Below are positions 1-11,223 of a stretch of 64,000 nucleotides of DNA, one piece after another. Within the stretch, counting starts at the first letter, position 1. Each line of letters begins with the position of its first letter. A program made the position numbers and the translations under genes. This DNA comes from Ochotona curzoniae (lineage: Eukaryota; Chordata; Mammalia; Lagomorpha; Ochotonidae): assembly GCF_017591425.1 (NCBI RefSeq), contig NW_024467120.1:8494001-8558000 (forward strand). The letters run 5' to 3'. Below the pieces are notes generated by a model that was not told the origin of the DNA, made no database searches, and worked only from the letters and a program-made list of their open reading frames with translations.

Positions 1-613
1 TGTCGCCAAAGCCTCGTCAGCTGTTGTTAGTAGGTTTCTGTACTATGCCATTCTCACTGGAGTGACGTAGAACCTCGATGTTCTTCTTATTTGTATTTCA
101 GTTATTGCTAGGGGTCTTGAACACCTTTTCATGTGTCTATTAGCCGTTTGATGTGGTTTCTTTGACAAATGCTCATTTCCTTCACACGTTTCTTCACAGG
201 GTCACTTGTTCTGTCACTGCTATGTTTCTGGAGCTCTTTGTATATCCTGGGTATCAGTCCCCTTCAGTTGTGTAGTGTGGAAAGGTTTTCTCCCAGTCTG
301 GCTTTTTCACCTTGTTGATCATTTCCTTTGCTGATCAGAAGCTTCTTAGTTTGTTTATTTTGGATTTGGTTGCCTGTGCTTTTGGTGGCTTTTCTAAGAA
401 GTCTTTGATAATGCCTGTCTCTTGTAGAGTGCTTCCTATGTTTTCCTCCAACACTTTGCTGGTTTCTGGGTGTAGATGCAGGTCTTTATGCATTCCGATT
501 GGATTATTGCATATGGTGACAGGTGGGGGGGCCTTGCTTCTTACTTCTGCAGGCAATTGTCCCAACAACATTTGCTGAAAAGACCACCATTTGTCCCTGG
601 TTTGTTTTCTCTT
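1..613 (-). mobile_element. L1 LINE relic, ORF2 C-terminal part
   Basis: Read on the minus strand, this encodes pieces of the C-terminal third of L1 ORF2p. In the frame between about 571 and 335 the peptide holds LEENIG and, further on, KAQATKSKINK, which are typical of that region. The 1-300 part reads HMKRCSRPLAITEIQIR-like and then PVRMA, the usual ORF2 C-terminus. Frames are broken by stops and shifts, so the copy is dead. It continues on the far side of the SINE at 614-940. The element's 3' end lies beyond the left edge of the window. Confidence 0.85.
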
Positions 614-940
614 CTCTCTCTTTCTTTAATTTTATTGGAAAGTCAGATATACAGATAGGAGGAGGAGAGAGAAAGGAAGATCTTCTGCCTGCTGATTCAA
701 ACCCCAAGCAGCTACAATGGCCAGAGCTGAGCTGATATGAATTCAGGAGCCAGGAGCCTCCTTCAGGTCTCCCAAGCCACTGCAGGGTCCCAAGACTTTG
801 GGTCGTCCTTGACTGCTTTCCCAGGCCAAAAGCAGGGAGCTGGATAGGAATTGGGGCTGCCGGGATTAGCACTGGTGCCCATATGGAATCCAGTCATGTG
901 TAAGGCAAGGATTTTAGCCACTAGGCTACTACGCCGGGCC
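614..940 (-). mobile_element. CSINE (lagomorph tRNA-derived SINE), nested in L1
   Basis: Full-length-like SINE in antisense. It shows the AAAGTCAGATATACAG tail-side block, the AAGATCTTCTGCC segment, CTGCTTTCCCAGGCC, GTGCCCATATGGAATCC, and ends at the SINE head (CGCCGGGCC in antisense). It interrupts the L1 ORF2 sequence that resumes at 941. Imperfect flanking repeats (about TTTGTTTTCTCTT against ATTCTGTTCTCTT) fit a target-site duplication. The SINE is therefore younger than the L1. Confidence 0.9.
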
Positions 941-1551
941 ATTCTGTTCTCTTATTAACAATTAGTACATCTGTAGGCTCTCTTGTGTGTTTCTGTTCTG
1001 TCCCATTTATCTTCCTTTCTGTTTTGGTACCATCACCAGGCTTTTCTGATTATCACTGCCCTGTAATATGTCTTAAGATCTGGATTTGTGATTCCTTCGG
1101 CTAGATTCATATTCCTCAAGATAGTTTTGGCTATTAGTGATTTCTTGTGTTTCCAGATGCATTTTCTGTTCCAGATTTGTGCAGAATGGTTGCTGGGATT
1201 TTGATTGGTATCACATTGAATATGTGTAATACTTTCGGTCATGTGGACATTTGGATGCTGTTGATCCTGCCCTTCCAGGAGCTTGATATATTTCTCCATC
1301 ATTTAAAGTCTTCAGTTTTTAACCTTAGTGTGACACTGGTTGTTGATTTTTTTCCCAGTTGATCTTTATCAGCATAGGAACATTTTGACCTGGAGTTTTT
1401 CAAATTTCAAATCTTTTCATGTATCTATTATTTTTTATTTATTTTGTAATTTGTACTTTTATTTTGTCAATTTTTATAGGTGTATTTTTCCAGATTTTGG
1501 CACTTTAATGGGTTTACCACATATTTTGAAGTAGCACTGAAGTAGCATCCT
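941..1551 (-). mobile_element. L1 LINE relic, ORF2 middle to C-terminal part
   Basis: This is the continuation of the same minus-strand L1. The minus-strand frame at 1302-1033 contains TILRNMN, then [22 protein letters not shown], which matches the ORF2p motif just after the reverse transcriptase core (consensus GGITLPDFKLYYKA..IKTAW). Toward 1340-1551 the match becomes poor and the catalytic RT core is not recognisable. This suggests an internal deletion before the linker sequence at 1887-2330. Confidence 0.8.
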
Positions 1552-1886
1552 GTTTTTTTTTTTTTTTAAGATTTATTTATTTATTACAAAGTCAGATATA
1601 CAGAAAGGAGAGACAGAGAAGAAGATCTTTTGTCCGATTATTCACTCCCCAAGTGACTGCAACAGCCGATGCTGTGCCGATCCAAAGCCAGGATCCAGGA
1701 ACTTCTTCCTGGTCTCCCACCCGGGTGCAGGGTCCCAAAGCTTTGGGCCGTCCTCGACTGCTTTCCCGGGCCACAGGCAGGGAGCTGGATGGGAAGTGGA
1801 ACTGTCGAGATTAGAACTGGCGCCCATATGGGATCGTGGCATGTTCAAAGTGAGAACTTTAGTTGCTAGGCCATGCCACTGGGCCC
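1552..1886 (-). mobile_element. CSINE, young copy
   Basis: Well-preserved antisense SINE. It starts with a 17-base T run (the A tail), then AAGATTTATTTATTTATTACAAAGTCAG, and ends in CACTGGGCCCC. It still contains the antisense box B region near GATTAGAACTGGCGCCCATATGGGATC. Both ends are intact, so it is probably a recent pika-lineage insertion. Short open frames on both strands here are SINE sequence, not genes. Confidence 0.92.
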
Positions 1887-2330
1887 CATCCTTTTCTTTT
1901 AACTTCTGTTAGAACTTTGAGGTAGACTCTCATTGCTGAAATTTATACTAAAACTTATCCTCTCTCATTTCTGCTTTTCAGAATCTTTTACCCAGGTTTG
2001 GTCAACTTTTCAAAATCTTTTCAAATAATCAGCTATTGGATTTTATTTATTTTCTCTTCTCTTGATTTATGCCTTTTTATTATTTTTCTCCATCTACTTT
2101 GGGTCTAATTTGTTCCGTTTTATGGCTGAATCTTAGACCGTTCATTGATTTCTTTTTAAGATAAGCATTTATAATAAAATGTGTGTCTCTCAGCCCTCTT
2201 TAGCTTCTTCATACAACTTTCAGAATGTTGTTTTTGATCGCATACACTTCAGAATATTCTCCGTCCTCTGCAATATTTTGAGTTTTACCCATGAATCATT
2301 TGCAAGTAAAATGAGAAACTGATTCATATA
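1887..2330 (-). mobile_element. L1 LINE relic, ORF2 endonuclease-RT linker
   Basis: On the minus strand this matches the ORF2 linker between endonuclease and reverse transcriptase. The segments read in antisense as CTTTTCAAATAATCAGCTATTGG, TCTACTTTGGGTCTAATTTG and TAAGCATTTATAATAAAATG. It lies upstream, in element orientation, of the ORF2 parts at 1-1551, so it is probably the same insertion with the RT core lost between. The right boundary is soft. Confidence 0.65.
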
Positions 2331-3590
2331 CAGAACATTTTCCTAAGTTTTCGCCTCTCTTCTGAGCTGTTGTCGGTGTGTATCCCTGTACACACTTACA
2401 CACTTAGAGTTGCTAATCGTAATCAGCATGAGCAGTGAGCTATGGTGGGCTCACCCGACCTTGGATGAATGATAAACCCAATGAATGTTTTTCCCAGAAT
2501 ATAATTTACTTATATGTCAGTGTATAGAACCTGTCTTTTTAAAATTAGCCTAACTATTATTCACAAACAAGTCCTCTCTTCATGGGAAGCTTACACAGGT
2601 AAGAGCAGAAGCAGTTGTCCAGCTGTGCCATATGTGCACACACATCCACACATTTGAAGAAATAGCTGCTGCGTGTTCTTCCCCTCAGTTCCTCATTCCA
2701 GCTCTCCCATATACTTATTATTCCAAAGGCGAGGATGGCAATGCTATGTTTTCTTTCCCTGGATTGTTAGAGATGAAATTGATTACATATGTGAAGTGCA
2801 TGGAACCATCTTAGTCAAGCTGTGTATTAATTTAGAATGAAATTGTTCAATTAATGTGTAAGTAATCCTTAAGTATTATTGAAGTTCCCTCTTACGGATA
2901 CTGTTTGATGATTCTAACATAAGTTTTACTTACGAAAACAATTTCAAATTAATGTTCCTGACAATGTTTCTTCCTGTTAAGTACAAAAAGTAAGATATTC
3001 ATGAATTCCTTTGAAGTTGAATTTGTGGAAGGGAAAAATATAAAAATCAGAGGATGTATTCTTGTGTCTGAAAAAGGTGACTTTTGGAAGTAACATAGTA
3101 TTTTTTTCCGTAGAATAATTAGAGACTGATTGAATTATATTAGGGATTTTACTTTTTTTCATTTCAGGAATTGGAAAATAAGGGCTACAAGACCATTTTA
3201 TGTAACAGTGAAATTAAATTATTCTTTAAAAAAATGAAAGGATGTGTGGACCGTGATAAAGTGAAGCCTGGTCCATATGTTTAAGATACCCTTCTGACCT
3301 AGGTTTGGATGAAGTTATTTTAGCAGAGCTCAGATAATGAGAGCAGTGTAATTGAGATGGGAACGTTTCTGAATGGGTACTTTCCAAACATTTGTTCTTC
3401 TTGTTTGTCCTTTGAAAGATTATAGTACACGAATGCCAGAATCTGAGTTTATATTATCTGTAAAGTGATAAAGAGTTTAACTGGATGTGTTGTTACATGG
3501 CTACAGGAATTAAAAAAAAATACTTACATAATTGAATTTTTGATATATATATGCTGAAATAAAACCTCGATTGCTTACATTTTAGCCATT
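2331..3590. other. Unassigned AT-rich non-coding DNA
   Basis: I recognise no gene, RNA or repeat here. The base composition is AT-rich and open frames are short. It may hold decayed ancient repeats too diverged to call by eye. Confidence 0.5.
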
Positions 3591-4005
3591 GAGATGTAGT
3601 TTGCATTCAGTAAAGTACACACAAAAGATCAGGGTGAAGTGGCTTTTCAGGCCGGCATGCACATTTTAGATATGTAACCTCAGAAGATGATAACCATTTC
3701 TGATATCCTTGAAACCTCTTTCATATCCCTTTCCTTTTACAACCCTCCATCCTTCTAGAAGGGCTAATTACCCTCCCAGTGCAGATTCGTCGCCTGCCTT
3801 TTGAGTCCACAGACTGGATTCACGGTGTGTGTTCTGTTATTTGTATTTGAGACTCATCCATGTGTTGTGTGTTCTTTCATTTCCACCATGGAGAATTATG
3901 CAATTGTATCTGTATGCCCCAATTGGACTACCCAGTTTTCTCTTGCTGATCATTTGGCTTGCCTCCATGTTAGAGCTGTTATGAATAAAGATCTTTAAAA
4001 ACTTC
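3590..4005 (-). mobile_element. Ancient L1M 3' end fragment
   Basis: The antisense text resembles old mammalian L1 3' ends: GCCATTGAGATGTAGTTTGCA, then GATTCACGGTGTGTGTTCTG, TTTCATTTCCACCATGGAGAATTATGCAATTG, and TAGAGCTGTTATGAATAAAG. The last phrase is a hallmark of L1 antisense 3' regions. Divergence is high, so this is an old copy shared with other placentals. It gives no usable coding information. Confidence 0.55.
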
Positions 4006-4440
4006 TTGCATAGTCTTCTCTGCAGATAGTTCTCATTTCTTATCACAGGCAAACTCACTGTACATAGACACAACTCATGGCTTTATCATAGAGAAAACTC
4101 ATATTGCAGCTTGCTGCTTGGAATTCTGTTGCATGTCAACTTTTACAAGTTAATTTGCTGCTAAATGCTCTCAAAATGTAAAAATTACACTAAAAGTTTT
4201 AATTTTTGAAAGATTCTTTTCCATTCCTCGAAATATATTTGATTCAACTGTGTGAACTCCAATGGAAAGTTACTTTGTAAATTTATAAAAAATATTTGAA
4301 AATTAAAATGGACTGCAATACAAATCTCCCACTCTTTCTCAACGATTTAGATAACCAGGTCTCAAGGCTCAGACATGTGCTTCCGTATCCTTCTCGAGTG
4401 TTTTTGCATTACGCTGGAGTAAACAGTGAGTTTGTTAGTC
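4006..4440. other. Unassigned AT-rich non-coding DNA
   Basis: AT-rich sequence between the L1M fragment and an L2 tail. A frame from 4296 to 4676 is open, but it has no recognised domain and runs into the L2 fragment, so I treat it as chance. Confidence 0.45.
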
Positions 4441-4590
4441 TCCCTGTGGCACTGTACACTTCTTGGATACTAAGCCCTTTTGAATCTTCTTCATCTGTCT
4501 GTCCCTGGCATCTAGACTTTGCCTGGTACATGATAGGTACACATTCTATGCTGAATGGGCTAAATAACTGCCTTTGTCTAGGGTGTATAT
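4440..4590 (+). mobile_element. L2 LINE 3' end fragment
   Basis: It contains the usual L2 tail order: a CTGTCCCTGGCATCTAGA block, then TTTGCCTGGTACATGATAGGTAC, and a TGCTGAATGGGCTAAATAA ending. These match the ancient L2 3' end (consensus 'cagcacctagcacagtgcctggcacatagtaggtgctcaataaa'). The copy is strongly diverged, as expected for a repeat older than the placental radiation. Confidence 0.5.
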
Positions 4591-7560
4591 TTGTCTTGCA
4601 AAATCTGTTTTTGCTATGGAAACATAACACACACTTAACTTCAGCTCAGGACTTTACAATTCCCTTTATGTCTTAAAGCTTTTGTTTAATACATGAGCTG
4701 ACTTATGCTGGTTTCCTGTTTATATGGAATAAGCTTTTGATGAACACACACACCAGAAAACATATAAAGGATTTCTGCTTTATTAATGACATTATTAAAA
4801 ATTCACTGATGTGTCATTGAGAAAAACAGTTTGAAAGGAAGACGCACCGCACTCCTACTCTTTCCTTCTAGGTTACATGGTACTCAACACATTCTCAAAT
4901 TGGTGTGTGGAAGACAAATATGTTTATTGTTGACAAAGACACAGTCTCTGTTTTATACAATTTAAGAACCTTGAAATTATGCATGGTTTTCATTACTACT
5001 GGGATTTCCATATTGAATCAAAGGTCATTATTCTAATCGTCTCAGATTCTCTTTTCCTCTCACTAATAGATCTTTGCAGTGCCCATCTGTCTGCAGCTCG
5101 TGGTATAACCTTTCCTGATAGGGGCAGGATGGCAGATGGACAGCAGATGGAGTTCTGCCTGCTTCCTGGTTCAGATCTTGGCCCAGGCAGGAACCCTTAG
5201 AGACTGTCAGTTTGTCGGCTCAGCTTGTGGCCTCTGGGACTGTGTCTGGCATTTCAGCCAGAGTTCTGAATGAATGCAAAGCTGGACCAGCTATTGGTCA
5301 CTGTGACTAGTTAATGTTACCGACTCCCAGTAAGAGTGAGGACAGTAACCAGTCTGTATAATCACCTGATCGACAGTGTCCTTTCTAATGCAGTGCCTGC
5401 TAGGCGTCTGGGTCTGAGTCAGTTCAATCTCAAGGTTGAAGCTGATTAATTAGAACAATTTGTCCTCATGTGTCTATTTATGCATTTAAAAAATATAACT
5501 CAGTTTCCCAAAAGCATTAATAAGGAAGTGAGTGAGAAGTAGAGACAGATGAGGCTTGTGTCTTGGTGTATGCTATTTGAAATTTATCGTCCTGTGGAGT
5601 TTGTAAGGGCACGGTATGATTAAAACCTGGGTGAAAGAGAACATTTGGAACACAGCAATTCTGCCTCTGTTGTGGCATTAAAAGACAGTTTGGGGGATTG
5701 CTGGTCTTTTCAAAGAGCAAGAAGAAAGACTTCTTTTCAAAAACAAAATATTCTGAACTATCAACACACTTTTTTTTTTTCTGTGTGCGCATGCATTTTC
5801 TGCTTTACAAGTGACCCTTTTCATTTCAGCTAGAAGCCAGATTGGAGTAAACAGCTGAGGCTGGGCAAATCCTCCTAATGGAGGGTAAGCCTTGGCAGTG
5901 ACCATGAATAAAAGGCAATAATGAGTCCAATTGGATACTGAACTTTGCAGTTTTTCTTATTTAGTTGTTTTCCTCAGAGCAGGAGCTTCACAGAGATAAC
6001 AGTGTGCTATTTGCTCAACTGAGAAAATTTTAATCAGTAATACAGGGGAGTTTGTGTCCACAAATCTCTAACACCTACCATAGCGATAGAAACGTGTTAC
6101 ACCCTCTCCAGCTTGGACATCAGTAATTTACAACTGATATTAAAGGAGACATTTAGAATGACGTATTTTTCCTTAGTGCTATGGATCAGCCTAAATTATT
6201 CTGAATTCTTCTGCCCATGAAACAGATGCATGATCATTACTACAGCATTATTTGTTAATACGAATTGTTCATGTTGGAATATTTTCTTATGTTCTTGGGG
6301 TCAGATGTTGCTTCTACAAATGTCTAATGAATTATGTCTCAAATTATATTAGTGATATTGGATTGTTATACTCAAAGAAATTATGTTTGCATTAGCTCAA
6401 GAAATCCATTTAATCTAATTTAAATAGTAGTTGTGATGGTCACAGGCATTTGAAAAGTCTACATTATAATACATTACTGAGCATTCATTTTCCTGACCCT
6501 TGAATAATCCCTATGTATATGTATCTTCTCCCAAAATCCCATCAGAAAACTTTTATCTTTCCCTTCCATTTTCTTCTTTTATGAGACTTCACAATTTTGG
6601 GGGGAAATTTTCATTTTCTTTTAATTCCATTTAAGTTACCACTTAGATTCATTTAAGAATCTTTAGGAACAATACATATGTTCTCAGAAGGGAGAGTCGA
6701 GTGGGTTTGTATTATTTTATTTCTGGTTAAAAATATCCAATCGTTTATGTGTTTGACAGGAATCCTGGGCACCTTTATTTTGAAATCTTGGCAGTCTATC
6801 ACCTCTTTGAAACCAACTCATTTATTCCTTACTTTTAAAGGAATCTTGAAATAGAAGAAATCTTATTAGTGCTGCCCATGATGGCCTAAAGGATTATATG
6901 ATGCTCCTGCGAGCTATCACTGTATTTGAGCATGGATCTTGCTAACATGATTTTGGATGAGGTGTAGACAGGATCTAAGTATTTAGAAATCTGTAACTGC
7001 TTGTACAGGAGCTAGCTCGAAATTCTCCCTCTATCTGAAACTGTTATAGCACTCTAATCCTAGAAAGTAGGCTTATAATGAATTCCCACTAGCCGTGGAA
7101 TTAAGGCCAAGTCTTGAGCTTGAGGAAATTAGGCAATCCCTGTGACTGAGCCAGTTAAGAGAATGTGCTTGGCCCGCGTGTGATCTGCCTCCTTTCCTCT
7201 TGTTGTGGTGTTTGGAAGTAGGTCTCAAAGTTTCCACCCACCATGAGTTTTATGCTGCCTTACACTGAACATCTCCCTGAAGCTTACTGCTTACGTTTAA
7301 TTACTCTTTGGGTATAGTCTATTTGTAGTAAAAGTGTGCTGCTTTATCTCTTAGGAATTTTCAACCTGCCTATTAGTCAAGTGAAGAAGTCGAAACCAAG
7401 AAAACAAACCAAAGCTCACCATTCAAGTAGCTTAGTTCATTGCCTTTTATCTAGTCATTATCATTGGTTGTTGAACAGCACACTCTCAAAAATTCCTTTC
7501 AGGAAACTTGTACCCTTTTCAGTTTGCAAAAAAATTAATTTATTTTTATTTATGTTTTAA
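4591..7560. other. Unassigned non-coding DNA, about 3 kb without recognised repeats
   Basis: No gene or familiar repeat could be supported. The stretch is AT-rich, with a T10 run near 5770. Its lack of young SINEs is notable but less marked than in the 42-53 kb block. Confidence 0.45.
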
Positions 7561-7561
7561 G

Positions 7562-7624
7562 AATGACTATTTATAATGACTATTTTTCATTATAATGACT
7601 ATTTATAATGACTATTTTTATTTA
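7562..7624. repeat. Short tandem repeat, 32-base period
   Basis: Two near-identical copies begin with AATGACTATTTATAATGACT at 7562 and 7594. Within each copy the shorter phrase AATGACTATTT is itself repeated after 14 bases, so the structure is a tandem duplication of an already duplicated unit. It lies just left of a degenerate SINE. Confidence 0.8.
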
Positions 7625-7629
7625 TGTTA

Positions 7630-7868
7630 TAGATTCTTAAAATATTTTATTTAAACGGAGAGAGAGAGAATCTTTTGTCTACTGTTTCACTCTCCGTGTA
7701 CTCACAGAGTCTCCCACATCAGAGTCAGGAATCCAATGATTTGAACTGTCACCACTCTCTCCCATGGTGCGCATAGCAGGTATCAAAGCTGGGAATCAAA
7801 GTCATGCTCTGCAGCATGGGCTGTGAGTGTCCCGGATGGAGTCTTAACCATTCCACCAGACGCCTCCA
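7630..7868 (-). mobile_element. Degenerate older CSINE
   Basis: An antisense SINE-like layout survives: AAAATATTTTATTTAAACGGAGAGAG, ATCTTTTGTCTACTG, GTTTCACTCTCCGTG, and a head region TCTTAACCATTCCACCAGACGCC. The body is strongly mutated and partly deleted, placing it among the older, lagomorph-wide copies. Confidence 0.6.
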
Positions 7869-8040
7869 AAGAAGCTTACACTCTAACAGACAAAGCATCA
7901 CTATATAGAAAGGCACAAACCAGAATGTGAAATATTTACATGTGTTGTGATGAATGCTAACAGTGGCTTCATCAGGCAGAAAGAAAAGGAGACGGAGGTG
8001 CCATTTCCTCTAGAGTTGTCAAGGAAAGCTTGTGTCTGTA
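7869..8040. other. Unassigned spacer
   Basis: Short stretch between a degenerate SINE and an ancient L1M. Nothing specific is recognised. Confidence 0.4.
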
Positions 8041-9295
8041 TATTTACATATTCACATTTAACTTTTTAACTGAGTTACAATTTCCACATTTATGGATTTT
8101 AAATTGGATCAATCCTACCCAGACACTTTGATGAGTTTTGATGAATGTGTGTACTGAGATAACCTCTGCACCACTGTCCTTTATAGAACTTTTGTGTCTC
8201 CAAAGAAAGATGGCTCCTGCCTTGCCCCCTCACTTCTGTCATGTTTGTACCTTGGGACCATCACTGTTCTGATTTTATCACCACGAATTGGTCTTGCGTG
8301 TTCTGAAACTGTGAGGAATCACACATCATGTACTCTGGTGGGTGGCTTGCTTTGTTCCTCCCAGGGCTTTTGGTGTTTATCCATGAGGTGGCTCTATTGT
8401 GATGATTCCTCTGTGTTATGTTCTGTTTTCTGGACATAATACCATTTGTGTATTGTGTGTCAGTTGATGGTGTTTGGATTGTTTCCAGTTAGGCCATTAG
8501 AAATGGAAACGTTCATACTAGAATTTTCACTTACATGTGCTTACATTTCTCTTGGGTCAGTACCGAAGGGTTCATCAGAGATTTCTTTGCTACTTCCCAA
8601 AGAGATGTTGCCATTTTCTCCCACCCACGAAGAGCGTAGGAGTACTCTGGTTTTTTCATATCCTCATCAAAATGTGTGTCATCAGTCTACTACATTTTAG
8701 CCATTGGAGTGGGTGTGCAGTGGTATTTCATGTGGTTTTGTTTTGCATTTCTATAATGACTAATGATGGTGAATGCTGTTTCATGTGCTTTTTGGCTATT
8801 CATATATATTCCTTTGTAAAATGCCTATTCAACTTTTTTGTTCATATTTTGAATTGAGTCGTTTGTCTTTTATTATTGAGTTGTAGGAGTTAGAGAGAAG
8901 TCCTTTGTCATTTCTGTGCATTGCAAATATTTTCTTCCAGCCTGTAGTTTAACTACTCATGTTTTTAATGGTGTCTTTCAAAGAGCAGATATTCTAATTT
9001 TACTGAGGCTCATTTGTTGTGTGTGTGTGTGTGTGTGTGTTTTCTGACATTATCAGTGTTGGTTGTATTCTCTAGAGCATTTCTTGTTTTACAGTCATAA
9101 GCGTAGACCCAAGTTCAGATCTATGAGAGCTCAGGATGCTTTTCTTTGTGTAAGATGTGAGGTTTGGAGAAAGGTTCATGATTGTCCCCGAATAAGTAAC
9201 CGGTTGTTCTAGCATTACTCATGGACACGACTCCTTTGTTGAAGTGCGTCAGGGCTTTGGTTGAAAGATCAACATCTTTGGTATCTACTTAGGAT
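8041..9295 (-). mobile_element. Ancient L1M LINE, 3' UTR and ORF2 C-terminal region
   Basis: Long antisense L1M similarity. In order: GTTGATGGTGTTTGGATTGTTTCCAGTT, CTCATCAAAATGTGTG, TTTTAGCCATTGGAGTGGGTGTGCAGTGGTATTTCATGTGG, TTTGCATTTCTATAATGACTAATG, and AATATTTTCTTCCAGCCTGTAG. After a GT repeat come GTGTAAGATGTGAGG and TGAAGTGCGTCAGGGCTTTGG. This order matches a minus-strand L1M from the 3' UTR into ORF2. It is heavily mutated, and the GT repeat at 9017-9040 has expanded inside it. The plus-strand frames at 8194-8857 are antisense L1 sequence. Confidence 0.85.
9017..9040. repeat. (GT)n microsatellite inside L1M
   Basis: About 12 uninterrupted GT units following TTTGTTGT. Confidence 0.97.
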
Positions 9296-10575
9296 ATAGA
9301 AAACTGTAGAAGAGCACTGTTGGTATTCTTACAACAGCAAAATGGTGGAAAATTTGCAAAAAAAAAAAAAAAACCTTGCATGGTTATGAACCCGTGAAAG
9401 CACTGATGTGTTAAGGCAACTACTCAAATCCGTATGAGGAACAGTGAGGGATAATCCTTTGCTTATTTGGAACTGATGGCATAAGACACTGGTAGGAAGA
9501 ACTCAACTATAAACATAAAAGGCTTGCAAAAGAAAATAACATTCCTGTGAAGAGCAGACATAAGGAGGGTTTATCATCATTCCTGGATTTTTATCACAGA
9601 TGTCCAAATTATGTGTTAAAAAGCCAGGGCAAGAATCATGGGAAGATGGGTCCATGTGTACGCTGGAGAGTGGAATATCCAGGGAGAGAAAAACACTAAG
9701 TCCCACTCATGTTGTCTTCATGTCTATGTGCTATGGAATAAAAGTTTTAAACTTCATGGGGGCAAGCAATAAATCTTGTCACTAACACAGCAGTGGAAAT
9801 TTATTGCACTTGAATCAAGGCACAGAAAAATCCTTCCAATCCTGGATTATGCAGTAGGGAGACTTCTTGGCCCCAGTCCTGCAGGTGGAGATGGACCTTC
9901 TCTCTTTCCAAAACCTGGGGTTCAGTATCAGTCCAATTAATCAGACCAGTAGACACATGGCCACTAGCCTCCAACATCCCTAATGCGCACATCACATTCT
10001 AATGGCAGAGAGGATAACTCTGCTTTCCAAAGTCTCAAAACCAGGAAACAGGTTAAACTGACTTGTCAGCCCTAATAGTTTGGCACTAAAGCACTCATAA
10101 CCACTGTGCAGTACACAGGCCAGAGCGAAGGCATGCTGAGAAAGCATGAAGATCAGAAAAGTGGGTCATCCTGGAATTGACACAAGTGCCCAAGGGAGAG
10201 AGGGTGATTTTTAAGAAAGAAGGTACGAAAATTCCCAAAGCCATGTTTAGCAAAACCATTGAACCATGTGAAGAATGGCAAATGTGCATTGTTTTTCACA
10301 CTTTGAAAATTCATCTATTGCTCTAGCAATAAACAGTTTCACCAAAATTACAGCAATTGGGATCATAACTCATAGGGCGCCCACATTAATACAAAGTGAA
10401 GAGATGGATCAGTAAAAATAGTCTGCCTGTTTCCGAGGTGTGGACAACAGAAAGACTGGTGCGTAGGTAACCTGGAACAGTGGTGATTTTCAAGACAAAA
10501 GCGATTTTAGCATATTTACATGAAAAAGCGAAAGTGCCACTATTCTGTGGAAATGTGATGCTATGAGAGAGAAAA
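9296..10575. other. Unassigned non-coding DNA
   Basis: No gene or repeat family recognised, apart from a 17-base A run near 9357-9373. Short frames such as 9801-9995 minus have no domain features. Confidence 0.45.
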
Positions 10576-10848
10576 TGAAGGGTAGATATTTGATGTAGCA
10601 GTTAAAATGTTACTTCAAGTACCTGTTTCTCCTTTCTGGGTGCCTGGGTTTGAGTGCCAGTTTCTTGATTAAAGCTTCTCTGCTGTGCACACTGGGCTGT
10701 AGCAGGCAGAAGCTCCCTTAGCCAAGTCCCTGCTGCCAGTTTCTTGAGAGCCCTGCATTTTATTCCTGATTCCCAAGCATTTGTGGAAGTGAACCAGGGG
10801 CTGGAAGCTTCCTCTCTCTTTCAAATACGTTAATAAAGCCAAGTTAAG
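10576..10848 (+). mobile_element. Degenerate older CSINE
   Basis: Sense-oriented old SINE: GATGTAGCAGTTAAAATG head, GGTGCCTGGGTTTGAGTGCC (box B remnant), GGAAGTGAACCAGGGG, then CTCTCTCTTTCAAATACGTTAATAAAG at the tail. It is shorter and more mutated than the copy immediately to its right. Confidence 0.65.
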
Positions 10849-10899
10849 GTGGTGTGGTATAAGATGGTGTTATGATATATCTGGAGTTTTTTTTTTTCA

Positions 10900-11223
10900 A
10901 AAAAAGATTTATTTATTTTTATTGGAAAGGCAAATTTACAGAGAGAAGAAAAGACAGAGAAGGATCTTTTGTCTACTGGATCACTGCTCAAGTGGCTGCC
11001 ACAGTCAGAGATGAGCTAATGTGAAGCCAGGAGCCAGGAGCTTCTTCCAGATCTGGGATGCGGGTACAGGGTCCCAAGGCTTTGGGCTGTCCTCTACTGC
11101 TTTTCCAGGCCACAAGCAGGGAGCTGGAATGGAAGTGGAGTAGCTGGGACATGAACTGGCACCCATAGGGGACCCTGTCACATACAAGATGAGAATAACC
11201 ACTGAACCATTGCAGCAGACCCT
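10900..11223 (-). mobile_element. CSINE, mid-age copy
   Basis: Antisense SINE beginning AAAGATTTATTTATTTTTATTGGAAAGGC. It runs through GGATCTTTTGTC, CAGGAGCTTCTTCCAG, TTTCCAGGCCACAAGCAGGGAGCTGG and ends near CATTGCAGCAGACCC. It sits about 50 bases from the degenerate plus-strand SINE, giving an inverted pair of unequal age. Confidence 0.9.

Noticed and set aside
8194..8857. Overlapping plus-strand frames of 81-106 codons
   Set aside because: They are the antisense strand of an ancient L1M element.
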